A stretch of DNA of 64,000 nt from positions 4,279,437 to 4,343,436 of the forward strand of contig JAKSZT010004976.1 of NCBI GenBank assembly GCA_026826555.1, written 5' to 3'. The position numbers were made by a program, and so were the translations under genes. The notes beneath the pieces were generated by a model, which was not told where the DNA came from, made no database searches, and saw nothing but the letters and a program-made list of their open reading frames with translations. Below, in pieces: positions 35,867 through 49,010 of the stretch. How positions within the stretch are numbered: the stretch's first letter is position 1; each line of letters begins with the position of its first letter. The DNA is from Tolypeutes matacus. Its lineage: Eukaryota; Chordata; Mammalia; Cingulata; Chlamyphoridae.

Positions 35867-36281
35867 TTCACAAAAACATTTATTTATTTATAAGATTTAT
35901 TTATTTCTCTCCCCCTGCCCCCACATTGTTTTGGGCTTGCTGTCTGCTCACTGTGTGTTCATCTGGATCTCTTTAGGCAGCACCAGGAACCGATCCTGGG
36001 ACCCACTGGAGTGGAGACAGGCTGTCAAATCTCTTGGGCTGCCTCAGCTCCCTGATCTATTACGTCTCTCATTGTCTCTCTTCTGTGTCTCTTTTCATTG
36101 TGTCTTCTTGCTGTGCCAGCTCTTCGCGCAGGCCAACACTCTGTGCGGGCCAGCACTTCTACATGGGCCAGCACTCCATGTGGGCCAGCTCGCTTTTCAC
36201 CAGGAGGTCCCAAGAATCAACCCCCCGACCTCCCATATGGTAGACAGGAGCCCAATCACTTGAGCCACATCTGCGTCCCCA
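35867..36281 (-). mobile_element. Long DAS-type SINE (DAS-III-like)
   Basis: Reverse orientation: the tRNA-like head is at the right (accgacctcccatatggtag-type sequence near 36,225-36,245) and the A-rich tail appears as TTTATTTA repeats at 35,879-35,915. Between them about 300 bp include a short tandem motif gggccagcact (36,125-36,190). Imperfect 13-bp flanks, catacactctttt (35,854-35,866) and cacacactctttt (36,282-36,294), are the likely target duplication. Long DAS forms are armadillo-type as far as I recall. Open frames within it are not genes. Confidence 0.85.
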
Positions 36282-36294
36282 CACACACTCTTTT

Positions 36295-36510
36295 ATTTTT
36301 TTCACTTTATTTTGTACATTTAATAATTGAAAATATAAACAATTAAAAACTAAAAAGTAAACACAGATGAATAAATATATACATTTCTCAATTAAATGTA
36401 CTGGATACATATAAAATTTTTTTTGAGTCAAACAATATGTTACACAATATATTTGATTAATAGTAACGCATTCATACAGTATTTGTCCTTTTGCCCACAT
36501 ACACTCCTAA
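36295..36510 (-). mobile_element. Possible L1 3' fragment
   Basis: AT-rich with 'catacagtatttgtccttttg' (36,473-36,493), an antisense L1 landmark. Weak. Confidence 0.35.
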
Positions 36511-36930
36511 ATAGGCTTTCTTGGACACAGTGTACAGGTAAACTGAGTAACCCAGCATTGGACTTATTTTAAAAATATTAATTAGGTAGCTAATGATAAC
36601 ATCAAAATTACTATAGAGGTGGTTAATGATTACAGCAAAGATTATTAATCCTAACTTCTAGAATAACACTGAATTTACTGGCAGAGAAAAGTACTATTTC
36701 TTTTTAAAAAAATATTTCTTTTACATGAAAGGCAAAAAAAATTTGGCAATATTAGCTCTATTGAATCACTCTGAGAAGTGGTTTTCCAAACATTGTTAGC
36801 CCCTTCTTTGACTGGAATATTGTACGATGTTCAAAACACAAAATAGACAAATGTGAAACCACTGTAACTGAAGCAGGACCCCAAGGGCCAGAGCCCATGC
36901 CTCATTTGTGAGGGGTCCTGGGGCACAATC
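36511..36930. other. Unassigned DNA
   Basis: Nothing recognised. Confidence 0.45.
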
Positions 36931-36945
36931 CTCTTTCTCTGTCTG

Positions 36946-36980
<35 letters not shown>

Positions 36981-36981
36981 G
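36931..36981. repeat. Compound microsatellite (TC)n(AC)n
   Basis: TC-rich 36,931-36,964 passes directly into AC repeat to 36,981. Confidence 0.95.
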
Positions 36982-38075
36982 ATCAGTTCCATTCAAAATC
37001 ATTCATAGATATGGAGGCAAAACTCTTAAAACACTAACAAATACCTATTTTTAAAATGAGGAATATTTATATATATTACTTTGGAATAATTTATAAGATT
37101 TCTTACTAAAAGGGGAAAAAAGCAATGTACAGGAAAAATTACACTGTATAATAGTGATATCCAGGAAAGGAGAGTGATTTGAATGCATGTCTATGTGAGC
37201 TTTTTTAAAATATTAAAAGAATAAAATAAAATAAAAATTCAGTGTTGACCTATAGGGAGAGGGAAGGAATAAGGTAGAGGGGACATTAAAGTTCTCTGAA
37301 TATCCCTTGTTTCATAAATTTGATTTTGGAATCATGTAACTACTTTTGTATAATTTAAATAAACAAATAAAAAAATAATCCCTAAAAAAATAAAAATCAA
37401 CTGTGTATCTAGTTAATGGCATAAGCACACTGTGAAGAACCATTCCTGGTTACTTTAAAACACATTATTTGACTGTCCGTACTAGTAGGATATGCCCTAA
37501 AGACATAAAGAACTGCAACACAATATTAGGGGATTTTCCCCATCATCCTATGGTCATGATGGTATTTTGTGTGTGTTGTGGGACAAAACAAATGAGTTGT
37601 GATATTGGTGCTATTGAGAATGAGGTTGTTCAGTTTTATTTCATGGTCTATTTTTCTCTTTTTGAAAAATATTTTTCTAACTGTATACACTGAAACAATG
37701 ATCCACCCAAGAGTAATAAGCAACCCTGTCACCCAAATTATGATCTTTAGATATGATTTTCCATTAAAACAACAACAAAAAAAAAGACTCCTTTGAAAAA
37801 AAATGAATCCATGTCTGGAATAGTAGTTAGGAATTGTACAAAATGAATTTGAATTATATTATTAAATTTAAAAGCAAGGATGCAATCAGGAATTCTAAAA
37901 TGAATATATGAGGAACTCTGCAGAAACTCCCCCCAATGAAGCAACCATTCAAATAGGAAAAAATTATAAAACACAACCATTTAAAGTCTCTAGAAATTAA
38001 CCTAAGGTCATAACAGAAAATTGATAAGCATTTGTTCAAGAAGATCTACTAAACCTCAGTAAGAAGAGTGGGAGT
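36982..38075. other. Unassigned AT-rich DNA
   Basis: No family assigned. A/T-rich tail-like sequence at 37,200-37,390 suggests an unidentified old repeat. Confidence 0.4.
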
Positions 38076-39284
38076 CTCTAGAATTGGTGTCAGGCCATGA
38101 ATTCCCTCCCCGCCCCCCTCCACCTCCCCAGACAGCACTGTATTAATTAAGCTCTATTGAAGGTGGGTGTGGGATAAAAAACGGTGGTTCCCTTCCCTTC
38201 CAGCTTCCAGTCAGTGGGCTATGGTTTTACCCCAAGAGGAGCAGACCACTGGCATCTCTTAGCCCCTTTCTTCTGTGAGATTCCAAGAAGTCTGGAGCTC
38301 CCTTCCCCACATAGCTCCCATTCTTAGGGTGGAAGATCTTCCCCAACCTCAGTAGGTAAAGATGCTGAATCCATGCTTGCTACCCCTTCCCAGTTCCAGG
38401 TCACAGGATATACGTTCCACTCTAAGAGAGGCAAGCCTAAAAGATCACAGGCTGCTCTCCCACCTCCCAGCTTTCACTTGTGAGGTAGAGGTGTCACTTT
38501 GGAAATAGGCTATTACCCTTAGCTCTTGTGCGGTAGTTCACCAGAGGTTCTGCCCAGAGAGAGAGGCAAAATGAGAGGATTGACAGCTCCACAACTATGC
38601 TAGGGAGCTGACTTTATTTAGAACAGAGCATAGAGGAACTTTTGTTTTAAGCTATTGTCAAAAACAATATAACTCTTGGTGATGAGCAATTAAGAGAAGA
38701 CTAATAGCTCCATAAAGCTGGTAGCAACAAATGAAATGGCAGATAAACCAGAGATTTAAGGGAGAGAGCCAGGGAAAGAAACGGGTTTTTAAAGGGCACT
38801 GCTAAGATCACATTCATCCCTGGTATTCTGAAGGCTGTGTACATATGCTAAGCTACACCCACCCAGGAGCAACCAGATTGGGCACTTCAGAATTCATTAG
38901 TCCCTGGATGAATCTGGAGCAGACTTGAAAGAATTCACCAACTATACACAGCTCCATTAGCAAAGAGCGGAGCCTTACTGACTCAAAGGGCTTAAGCACA
39001 AACTCTGACCAATCACTGAAGGAATATTAAGCTATGCTGACCCAGGGGCAACTTCTAGGAAACCAGGATTAAAAACAAAACTCAAGAGGAAAAGCTGAGC
39101 AGAGACATCAGAGACAACACACTGCAGGGAAAAATAGACTTCACAGAATTAGTCTAGGTAAGCCAATAAACACATAAACTAACAAAAAAATAACATCGAC
39201 AAGCTTCCATGAAGGGCAACAGAACCTAGAGTTGCTAAAATATATTACCTAAAATATCCAGGTTTCAATGAAAAATTATGAGAC

Positions 39285-39756
39285 ATGCAAAGAAACAGGA
39301 TAGTGGCCCTTGTACAGGAAAAAAAAAATCAGGTAATAGAAACTGCCTTTGAAGGGGCCCAGATGTTAGATGCAGCAGACAAAAACTTCAAAGCAGCTAT
39401 TATAAATAAGTTCAAAGAACAAAATGAAACCATGTTTAAAGAATTAAAGGAAGGTATGATGACAATGATTTATCAAATAAATAAATAGAGGTAGAAAGTG
39501 CGTATACAGAGATATGTACTGGGGGAAAACAAACCAAATGAAAATTTTTGAGTTGAAAAGTACAAAAGCTGAAATGAAAAATTCACTAGAGATTTTCAAC
39601 AGTAGATGTGAGCTACCAGAAAAAAAAATCAGCAAATTTGAAGATAGATCATTAGAGATCATACAATTTGAAGAACAGAAAGAAAAAAGAATGAGGAAAG
39701 TGGAAATAGCTTCAAGGACCTGGGGGATATTAATAACCACACTGACATGTAGATAA
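39285..39756 (+). pseudogene. LINE ORF1 remnant
   Basis: Two open pieces, 39,285-39,488 and 39,514-39,756, are separated by a stop and frameshift. They carry the Lys/Glu-rich coiled-coil part of ORF1p (for example MFKELKEGMMTMIYQINK). The following nucleic-acid-binding region (to about 40,270) is still recognisable at the DNA level but is out of frame. Confidence 0.8.
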
Positions 39757-40921
39757 TAGGAGTACTACAAGGAGAGGAGAGAGACAGAAAAATATTTGAA
39801 GAAATAATGTCTAAAAACTTCTCTAATATGATGAAAAACATTAATCTACATATCCATGAAGCTCAACAAAATCCAAGTGAGGTAAAAATAGTATAAATTA
39901 TTTTACAGATATTTTTTTAATAAAATTTTCCAGTAGGAGAAATACAAAGAGATCCACACCTAGACATATGTTGCAAGCTGAAAACAAAGAGAAATTCTTG
40001 AAAGTAACAATTTAAAAAACAAGTCTTCATGTACAAGGGAATCCAAATAAGAATCACAGCTCATCAGAAACATTGAAGGACAGAAGGTAGTGGAACAACA
40101 TATTTAGCTGAAAGAGAAAAAAAAAATACTGTCAACCAAGAATCCTATGTCCAGCAAAGCTGTTTTTCACAAATGAAAATAAAATAAAGACATTTTCAGG
40201 TAAGGACTGAGAGAATTTTTTTTGTTAGCAGACTTGCCTTATAAGAAATACTAAAGAAGTTCTTGCAGCTAAAGAAAGTGACACGGACAGTAATTTGAAT
40301 CCATGTGGGAAAAAAAAGAATGCAAATAAAGGTAATTATGTCCTATTATAGTAAAATTACATATTTCTTCTCTTTTCTTCTACTAATTCATTTTTAAAAC
40401 AATACCATAAAATGATATCTATAAAATTGAATTTTAAGGTCTATAGCATATAGAGACAGATTGTTTTTGACAAGAATAACACAAAGGAGGGAGAGAAGGA
40501 AGCTACGGTGGAGCAAGGAAATGCCATCAAATGGAACTCAAATCCACAGGAACAAATGAAGAGTACCAGAATGGCAAAGAATAAGATTAATATAAAAGCT
40601 TTATAAGTAAGTTTTTCTCCTTTCTTTTCTTAGTTTTTTCATAAGATACAAGAAACAATTATAACACTGTATTGTTGGGTCTATAACATACATAGATGCA
40701 CAATATAGGACAATACTATCACAAAGTAGATGAAAGGGATAGGGATGGAACTACAGTGGAGCAGATTTTCCATATCTCACTGGAGTTAAATCAGCATAAA
40801 TCTGAAGTTTCTGATATTTTAAGATATATATTGTAATGCTTAGAGCAACCCCAAGGAAATAGCAAAAACATGGTTATTCAAAAATCAAAAATGGAATGAA
40901 AATGGTACATGAGAAAATATC

Positions 40922-40982
40922 CACTTAATATTAATATAATATTAATATAATTAATAAATAATTAATATAATATTGATATAAA
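40922..40982. repeat. AT-rich (TTAATA)n-like tract
   Basis: Repeated taatattaa/ttaata units inside the LINE. Confidence 0.85.
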
Positions 40983-43079
40983 AGAAGACAGTAAAGGAGG
41001 ATGAGGGAAACAAAAGGATATGAGACATATAGAAAACAAATTCTAGATATAAATTCAATTACATAAAAAATAACATTAAACATAAATGGACTAAACAATC
41101 CAATCAAAAGACAGATTGACAGACAAGATTTTTAATAAGTTCCAACAATATGCTGTATACAAGATGCACACTTTAGATTCAAAGATACAAACAGGTTGAA
41201 AGGAGAGGATAGAAAAAGATTTGCTATTCAAATAGCAACCATGAGCAAGCTAGAGACAAAATAGACTTTAAGACAGAAAATGTTACTAAAGACAGAAAGG
41301 GACATTTTTTTTAAATGATAAAGGGGTTAATATATCAGGAAGAGGTAGCAGTTATAAACATATTATACCTAACAACAGGGCCCCAAAATACATAAAGCAA
41401 TAAATGACAAAATCTGAAAGGAGAAATAGACAGTTCAACAATGATACTTGGAGACTTCAATATCCCAACTATTAAAATGGATAGAACAACCAGACAGAAA
41501 ATCAGCATGGATATAGAAGACTGAACACTATTAACACTCCCCCAACAACAGCAAAATACATTCTTCTTAAGTGCACAGGAAACATTCTACAGGATAGACC
41601 ATATGCTATACCATAAAACACCCTTAAAAAAGTCAAAAAATTGAAATCATACACAGTATGTTCAATGACCACAGTGGAATTAAATTAGAGGATACCAATA
41701 GAAGGAAATTTGGGAAATGCACAAATATTTGGAAATTAAATAATACACTTCTAATTAACTCATGGGTAAAAGAAAACTATCAGAAAAAAAATAGAAAAAA
41801 ATTTAACTGAATGAAAATGAAAATAAAACATATTAAAATTTGAAAATATATATCCTCCCTACCTATGATAAACTATGTCCTAGAGGAATAAAACATTGAA
41901 ATTTTAAAAAATAGAAATATTAGAATAATAGGTAAATATCTACCTAGTATTAAAATGTGGAAAGATTTTTCTAAGCCCAAGATAATGTAAAACAGCCCAA
42001 AGACAAGAAACAATTATTTGACCAGATTTAAATTTAAGCTCTCTGGATGGTAAAAATATTAAAACATAACACCAAGAGAAAATCAGTTTTTTGTTTGAAT
42101 ATGCAGTTTGTGTTAAAATTTTTAATATACAGGTTCATTCAAATCAGTAAGAAAACACTCCCAAAAATCAGCAGGTAAACTGGCAGAGTATAAAAAGAAT
42201 TTACAGGAGAAATAAAAATTGCCTCTACTAAATAATATCAAACAAATTAATTAAAGAAATGTAGCTAAGAATACAATAAGCCTTTATTTATATTTCAGAT
42301 AAACAAAAACGGAAATATTTAGTGTTGCCAAAGATGAAATAAGTACCCTTTTCTGGATTGCAGGTAGAGATGAAAATTGATACAAATTGTCTGAAATACT
42401 ATTTGGTGATAAATTAATCAAGAAACTTTACAAAATATCTACCCATTTTGATTCAGTTACTATATTTCTAGGAATAAATCCTAAAAATTATTCAGTTATG
42501 TGGATGACAGCTTATGAACTAGAAGATTCATCCAGCAACATTTAGAGAGAAAAATTTTAAATAATAATAGGGGATTGTAAAACAAATTATGGCACATCCT
42601 CAGAATGAAATTTTGAAGTTCTTAAAAATCACATTTTTGAACTCAAATAACATGACAGGTTAATAACTGTCATGACAATTCTCTTGTGATATTTTCACAC
42701 AGAAATTAATGTTAGGCGAAAAAAACCTACACCCAGAAATATACATACATTTTTATATGACTGAAATTCAATACACCTGACATTTTAAGAGTGGTTATAA
42801 ATGATGGGCTTATAGCTGATTTTATTTATTACATATTCTTATATTTTCTACAACAAGCATGTATCATGTTTCCAACCAGAAAAAAGGCAGATACTTGAAT
42901 ATGCAGTTACAATATCTATTTCTACATACCTCCATTGCCAATCTAATACTTTATATTTTGCTGACACATTAAATTCATTTTATATATGTCTGTTTGTATT
43001 CATATCTTCATTAAGCCACTTATTTAAGAATTAAGTTTCCCTATGGTTTTATGTTTAGTAAGTTAATTTGATTATTTGA

Positions 43080-43525
43080 ACAATATTTGTGCTGGTTCTG
43101 GGCTTACTTGTCCTTAAATCAGTGCTCGCCCTGACTTTTACTGTCGTACTCCAGAGGACCAGCTTATGCAGCCTGCACTTTTCAGGCTCCCTTGCCATTT
43201 GGCATCCAGATGGGTTTGGTCAATGGAAAAGTCTAGCAGGGGAAGAAAGAAACCAGAGTATTTCTTACTCTCTGCCCTTGCCTTAGCTGGCTTCCTACAG
43301 AATGGCTAGATCTTTTTTACGATACTGGCCTCTACTGGGTGGATCCACTTTATTCCAGCTTCCTCGTGCTGATGCTGAGCCCTGGAATCTAGTAACAATT
43401 GGTAGTTCCGGGTGCTGTAGCTGCTAACTTCGTTATCCTCTGCTTGAGTCAAAGCTACACCATGAACAGTGGAACTAATTCTCTACATGCAATGCTTGGA
43501 GTGGTTTTATTGTCTTGTTTAAAGT
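43080..43525 (+). repeat. Ancient interspersed repeat, class not identified
   Basis: The phrases 'ccagatgggtttggtcaatgg' (43,206-43,226) and 'gactttta.tgtcgtactccagaggacc' resemble a widely dispersed mammalian LTR- or DNA-type repeat, but I cannot name the family with confidence. Confidence 0.4.
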
Positions 43526-46014
43526 ATGGCTCATGCAATGCAAAATATTATTTTAATAAAATTCAAACTAATTTTCAAAAGTGTAAGGATAGGAGGTTTT
43601 GTTTATTGAACTTATTGTTTTAAAGTTTCTAACCTCCTTTTGGAATTTCTAGAAGTGGCTTGCTGAGTTAAATGGAATGAAAAAATTTTAACACAGCCTA
43701 GATTACTTCACATTTCTTTGTTATTATTTTCAGTTTAATGAACATTTGATTAATAGCATCTTCATTATGAAGAGCCTGTGTATAACATTTTATTGTCTTT
43801 TTCAGTTCTTTTACATGAATATCCAAATTTAATTCACCAAAGAAAGAGCCATGATGTCAGATAATCAAATTATATCTCAGAAAATGTCTAAAGCATAAGA
43901 GTTGCTCTAAATTGGACAATCTTAGTGAACTCTTCTAAGAGATGTTCTACACACTTACACAGAAAATATGTACATGTATCACATATGCACATATTTGTAT
44001 ATGTTACTCTATTTTTCTACACATTTATTTATTTACAATCATTATAATGTAAAATTTTTATAATAATATTGGCACAGGCAGCCATACCACAGAAATGTTC
44101 TGTGACTTGGAGGATTGCTCTCATTTGAAGCCTCTGTGTTTCAAAGAGAAATTTTTCACTTTGGGTAAATATTTATTTACAAAAGAAAACCAACAGCAAT
44201 AAAGTTTTCTTCTTAGCATTTCTTTTTTTTAAAGTCAACTTTAAGTGAAAACAAAAATATATTCAGTAATAGGGAACAGAAACTAAGTTGCTGAATAAAA
44301 ACTACATTATACCAGATAACAAAACAGAGTCACTCAAAGGAAAATTCATCCTAACCTTATTTAAAACATACCATATTTCTTTGCATGAGGCTTTTGTGTG
44401 CTGCTACTTCTCTGTTAATTCCTAACAACATATGTATGATTTCTTTTTTTTATTTTGAAGGAAACTATTCAGCCGAAGAAATCTGATGTCTAATTCATCT
44501 AGTAAGTTTTAAAGTTTAGTTACACAAAAATACTTTCACCAAGTTGGCCAAACTTCAAACTATACTATGGCTACTTTTTTTGCATACTATCAGGAAAACA
44601 TTAAAAATACTAATTTTTATGTAACACCATCCTGAATAAAATTAACGAGCACTCAGGAGTTTTAATCTGAAGTACATATGAGAATGTACTGCATTAAAAA
44701 GAATTCTTGCCAAAATATGTCCTTTTCAATGCACAGATGATGTGGTTTAGATATTTGCATACTAATTTGACACTCATCAGTCTGATTGAAACACCATAAA
44801 TATTCAGAAATAGTGCACACTGGATGAAGAAGTCATTTTCTCTCTTCTGCTACCTCTTCCCTGACCCTATGTCACTCCCTGGCTAAAGGAGGCTCTCATC
44901 CATCATTAAAGAGGATTTCTATTTGTCAGACTACATTGTGGGTTTTAACCTCTTCTTGGAAACTTCCAAAATACTGCTGGTGGCGAATGCAGTCCAAGTC
45001 AGGCCTTGCCTGAGGGCCACAAGTTATGTGGAAATGAGGAGAGTGAAGCATCAGTAAAACTCCTGAGTTATAATTTCACTCAGGGAGTCCCATAGCTGGG
45101 ACTCAAGAACTAAGCTAAGGCAGACCCACTTGGGGTAAGTGTTGGGATGTGAGGGAGTATGTGAGGGTGTGATGGGGCAGGAGACTGAATTTTATTAAGA
45201 GCAGCTGTCTGTGAAAGATTCTATTCCCAGATGACTCGGAACTGCCCCTGAATCCTAACACATTTCTCTGCAAAAAGACTTAGTTCACCAAAGCCACACA
45301 AAAGGACATAGAGTTACTTGCAATCATTAGAACCCTTAAAAAATAGGAATCCTGGTTCCTCTTCTGGTCCCACTGTGGCCAGAGGTGCTTACTTTGGAGT
45401 TGTTGTTTTTTTTTTTTTTTTTAACCCCAAATTAATTTCAGACTATACTGGGATCAGAAAAACTAACTGATTCTAGATCGCCCCGCTCCTGTTAGTTGGT
45501 AGGTAGTTGGCAGAAATGTCACCACCTCAATGAAACGGCTCTGCTGGAGTATCTAGCAAGGCTGTGGGCATTGTTTTAATTAGGCCATACTGTACAAAAA
45601 GTCTTTTTTTAAAGGCAGGGCACTAATAGAAAAAGCAATTTCTCAGGAAGTATAATTATCTTTTGATTAACTACATATTGTTGCATTTGAAGGACCAATT
45701 ATTACATCCCTGGACAATTCTAATCTGTATATTCATAAAAGGCACATTCTTTTTTTCCCTCACTAATTCAAGGAAATCATACTGCAAAGGATATATTTAC
45801 CAAAAAAATGATGGACACATTCTAATTCATTACCAATTGAAAGCATTTAAAGCATCGAATACATGTCCTACCAGAGAACAAAAGGATGTTATGTCTGTCC
45901 TGACATGCTTTGAGATTCTTTAGAGATGTGCTCCCACCTCCCTCAATAGCTAAGGGAAGAAGGCATGGAGAATTAAAATTGCACTTTATTGCTGGTAATT
46001 AAGTGCTGTCCAGC
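43526..46014. other. Low-repeat DNA with a candidate conserved element
   Basis: No transposon recognised over about 2.5 kb apart from a 17-base T tract (45,406-45,422). The part 44,690-44,825 is AT-rich with an exact POU octamer ATTTGCAT (44,753-44,760) and a TGATTGA segment. Confidence 0.4.
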
Positions 46015-46165
46015 CTCTCAGCAAGGACGTGTGCCTGGGAATAGAAGATGAATCACTGCCTGAGTCTCAGTGTGTGACCCAGGGCGAGTTCCTTTGCTTG
46101 CTTTGGATTCTCTGTGCAACATGGAAATCATTACCCTGATTGGAGTGATGGCATTATTAGATCAC
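46015..46165 (+). repeat. MIR SINE fragment
   Basis: 'cactgcctgagtctcagtgtgtgacccagggcgagttcctttg' follows the MIR core in forward order (46,053-46,095). Confidence 0.65.
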
Positions 46166-46684
46166 ATTGTCTCATTGGAAGATCAGTGGGCTGGGAATGG
46201 TGATAGGAGCTGTTCTAGTGAAAAACCACTTAGAGCACCCCCATTGCTTTTTCAGTAAACTGCAGAGATTGAGACACAAGGTTTGTATCTTTACTCGAAA
46301 TTTATTCAACTTCTGTCAAGGAATGGCAATTGTGAGGTGCTAAGAATTAGGTGAATAGCACACAAACCTTTTCTGAACAAGTTCACATTTTTGTATTTGG
46401 CCTTCACAGTCCTTTCCAGCTCAAGCATTTCATGGTGTTTGCAGTAGCCAGTCTCTGAGCTGGCCAGAATGAATGAATGCTCTTTGCCTTTTGGAATTCA
46501 AACCCTATGTTGCCCCCTCCCAAATGGTTGCAGGGTTGGTGTGTATGACTAATGCATATAAAGAAGTAATGGTATGCCACTTCCCAGATTAGGTTATAAA
46601 GATTGTTTCTCTATCTGGGATTAAAATAATATCTGATTTGCACAAATGTTTTAAAGATCCAGTTAGGTGATACCTATGTAATAT

Positions 46685-47040
46685 ACAAGGAAACACTTGG
46701 CTCCTAATAGGTACTCAATAAATGTTGCTTTCCATTCTCTTCCTTTTCTCCTGTGCTTCACCCATCTTCTTGCACTTCTGCAAACCCCAGCTCAAATCTC
46801 TTTTCCTCTGACAACCCGCTCTAGAGTATGCCACCCATTGTGAAGATTGACCCTTTGGTGAAGGCAAGATAACTTCTCGTTCTCTTTTGGATTCTTGTTC
46901 TTTGAAGTATATGTATTTTCCTGCATATTAGACTTCAAGTTTCCAAAGCAAGGGAAAGGCTTGTGCTTCCTGCCTACTTGTTCAGCATCATGTATGTATC
47001 ATACACAACAAATACTCACAAAATAGTTGAAGGTAGGTAT
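46685..47040 (+). repeat. MIR end and L2 fragment
   Basis: 'gtactcaataaatgttgctt' (46,711-46,730) is MIR/L2 3'-like. 46,740-47,040 then follows L2: 'cagctcaaatctcttttcctctgaca' and 'agacttcaagtttccaaagcaaggg'. Confidence 0.6.
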
Positions 47041-48880
47041 GATATGGCCATTGAAGTTAATATAAAAGTATAGTGAAATAGACATTGAAACATGACAAAA
47101 GTAATCAAAGCAGATATTGAAGAGAGTGGTGTATGGGCAGAAAAATAATTTTTGTGTATCGGAATGTTAGCAAATGGATAAGAAAAAAAAAAAACAATTA
47201 ATGCCAAGCAATGGAAAAGACCAAGAAGAAATTGTATTAGTCAATCAATCTGACAAAAATAGTAATGACAATTGAAAATGGGGATTTAGAATTCTACATG
47301 TAGTAAATAGTAGAATGTTGAATGTTCCTGAGCATCTGTAATGATGAATTGGAGTGTATCATTGTCTCTGGCAGAATAATATCTGTAGAACAACTGATGG
47401 TGTTTGTGAACATTTAGAAACTGAAATCTTCCCACCAGGGGAGATGTTTTCAAGGGCTGTTGCATGGCGTGGCTCTTTAGAGAGATAGAGGCCCATTTTC
47501 AACATGGATCCCAAACAGGAAGCGACCCTTCCCACCAAAGAGAACAGAATATAACTCCCCATACACACACACATTGCTGCAGTTTAGCAATTGATGGTCA
47601 GATTGGTATTCAAGTCAGAGAAAGGCAGAGCTGCAGCACCCAGAAAACCCAGAGAATTTGTGAGGCATCATGAGGTGGAAGACATCATGCAGAGGTATTG
47701 ATCAAGTATCAAGATCAGTTGATAAATAGAAGGTGCTAGAGACCAACATGGAACCCACACATTAACAAGAGCAAAGAGTGATAAAGGGTCTGATAAAAGG
47801 ACCCCACAATCTGATGGTAGCAGTAGCTCTACACAACGAAAAAGCTGGAAATATCCATCAGAAAGAAGAATCCAGAAGAGACCAGAGCAGCAAAACAGAT
47901 TCCATAGACAAACAAGTGGAGGGCTCTATAGTGAGGTGACTTGGAAGTTTATATCAGAGCCCAATGCTTATGCTTTGCAGATAATACCATCATTGTGATA
48001 ACTTGGAGACTTTCATTAATGTAATTTTTTTCCACACAAAAGAAACCTTCCAAGCTACAGACCTCCAAACCTAAACATCTCCACATTCTTCATTCCATGG
48101 CTATGGTGGCAGTTGTACTGACAGGCGTGATAAAACTTTGCATTTTTCACAGCACTTGCCTAGGAGATACCAAAATAAAATGTTGTGTTTCATCACACTG
48201 ATCAACTGAGGTTGTGAAACATCCATGAATCCTGAGAGAACCCAGTATGCCAAACCTTTTCTTGGCATGCCTGAATATTCTGTCCTGATCAATGAACACT
48301 GAAACTGTTTAACCAGCCATGAACAGATCTGTGGACTCTCCTAACTGGACTGCCTTCCTAGTTTTGAATCCTTATTTAGCAGAATCACTATCAATCTCCA
48401 CATTCTGACTCTTAAAGTCTGTTTTTTCTTCCACAAGGACCTCCTCTGTGCATTTTGTCACTGATGTCTCTAAATAAATGCTCTCTTGGCGTTTCCAAAA
48501 GTATCCTTGAGGAGGTAGGAGAGGGGTTCCTGAGGTCAACAATGTGCTCAGAAGCAGGAGGAGAAGGGACAAGAGAAAGAAGTTTGGGGTAAGAAAAAAT
48601 AGAACTGCAAAATTGTACGAAGAGGAAGGAATGTCTCAAGTGGACTTCCGGATAAAACACTGAATCGTTGCTGAAAGCTGAGAGCAGAGATCTGCATCAT
48701 GCTTAGAGGAATCTGGAGCACATCGTGTGTGTCCTTTGAGTCTAGGATTTATATCCACAACTACTTATAATATGGAGGAAATGAGGCAGAGGCTTTTCTT
48801 TCTTTAATATCATAGTTTATAAAGATGACAACAGAAAACATTAAGTGTGACTGAACCCAGAATCAGAAATAAACAATGTA
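47041..48880. other. Unassigned low-repeat DNA
   Basis: No transposon recognised. The minus strand has a 66-codon frame (48,372-48,572) starting with a Leu-rich, signal-peptide-like run (MSLLLLLLSTLLTSG), but it is short and its upstream context shows no promoter or splice site. I do not recognise a gene. Confidence 0.4.
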
Positions 48881-49010
48881 TATATTTATTGGAAAAATAT
48901 AGTAGATATAAATATATTTTAGTTAATATTTCATTTCAAAATATATATTTACTATATATACTAAATACATATTTAATATATATATAAGTATATATTAGAT
49001 ACATTTACAA
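48881..49010. repeat. AT-rich (ATATAT/TAAATA) tract
   Basis: Runs of atatat and tatata with interspersed ttta. Confidence 0.85.

Larger units (their letters stand above)
38080..42890 (+). mobile_element. HAL1/L1M-type LINE, near full length, decayed
   Basis: The order is 5' UTR-like sequence (38,080-39,270), ORF1 (about 39,285-40,270), an L1 endonuclease-like stretch with noncoding DNA (about 40,330-41,870) and a 3' UTR ending 'ctacaacaagcatgtatcatg' (42,849-42,869) with a short A-rich end. ORF1 remnants are readable: FEGAQMLDAADKNFKAAIIN (39,285-39,488) and FEDRSLEIIQFEEQKEKRM (39,514-39,756), matching the coiled-coil and RNA-binding part of L1 ORF1p. No RT domain is visible between endonuclease and 3' UTR, as in HAL1 ('half-L1'). 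All frames are broken. Confidence 0.75.
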
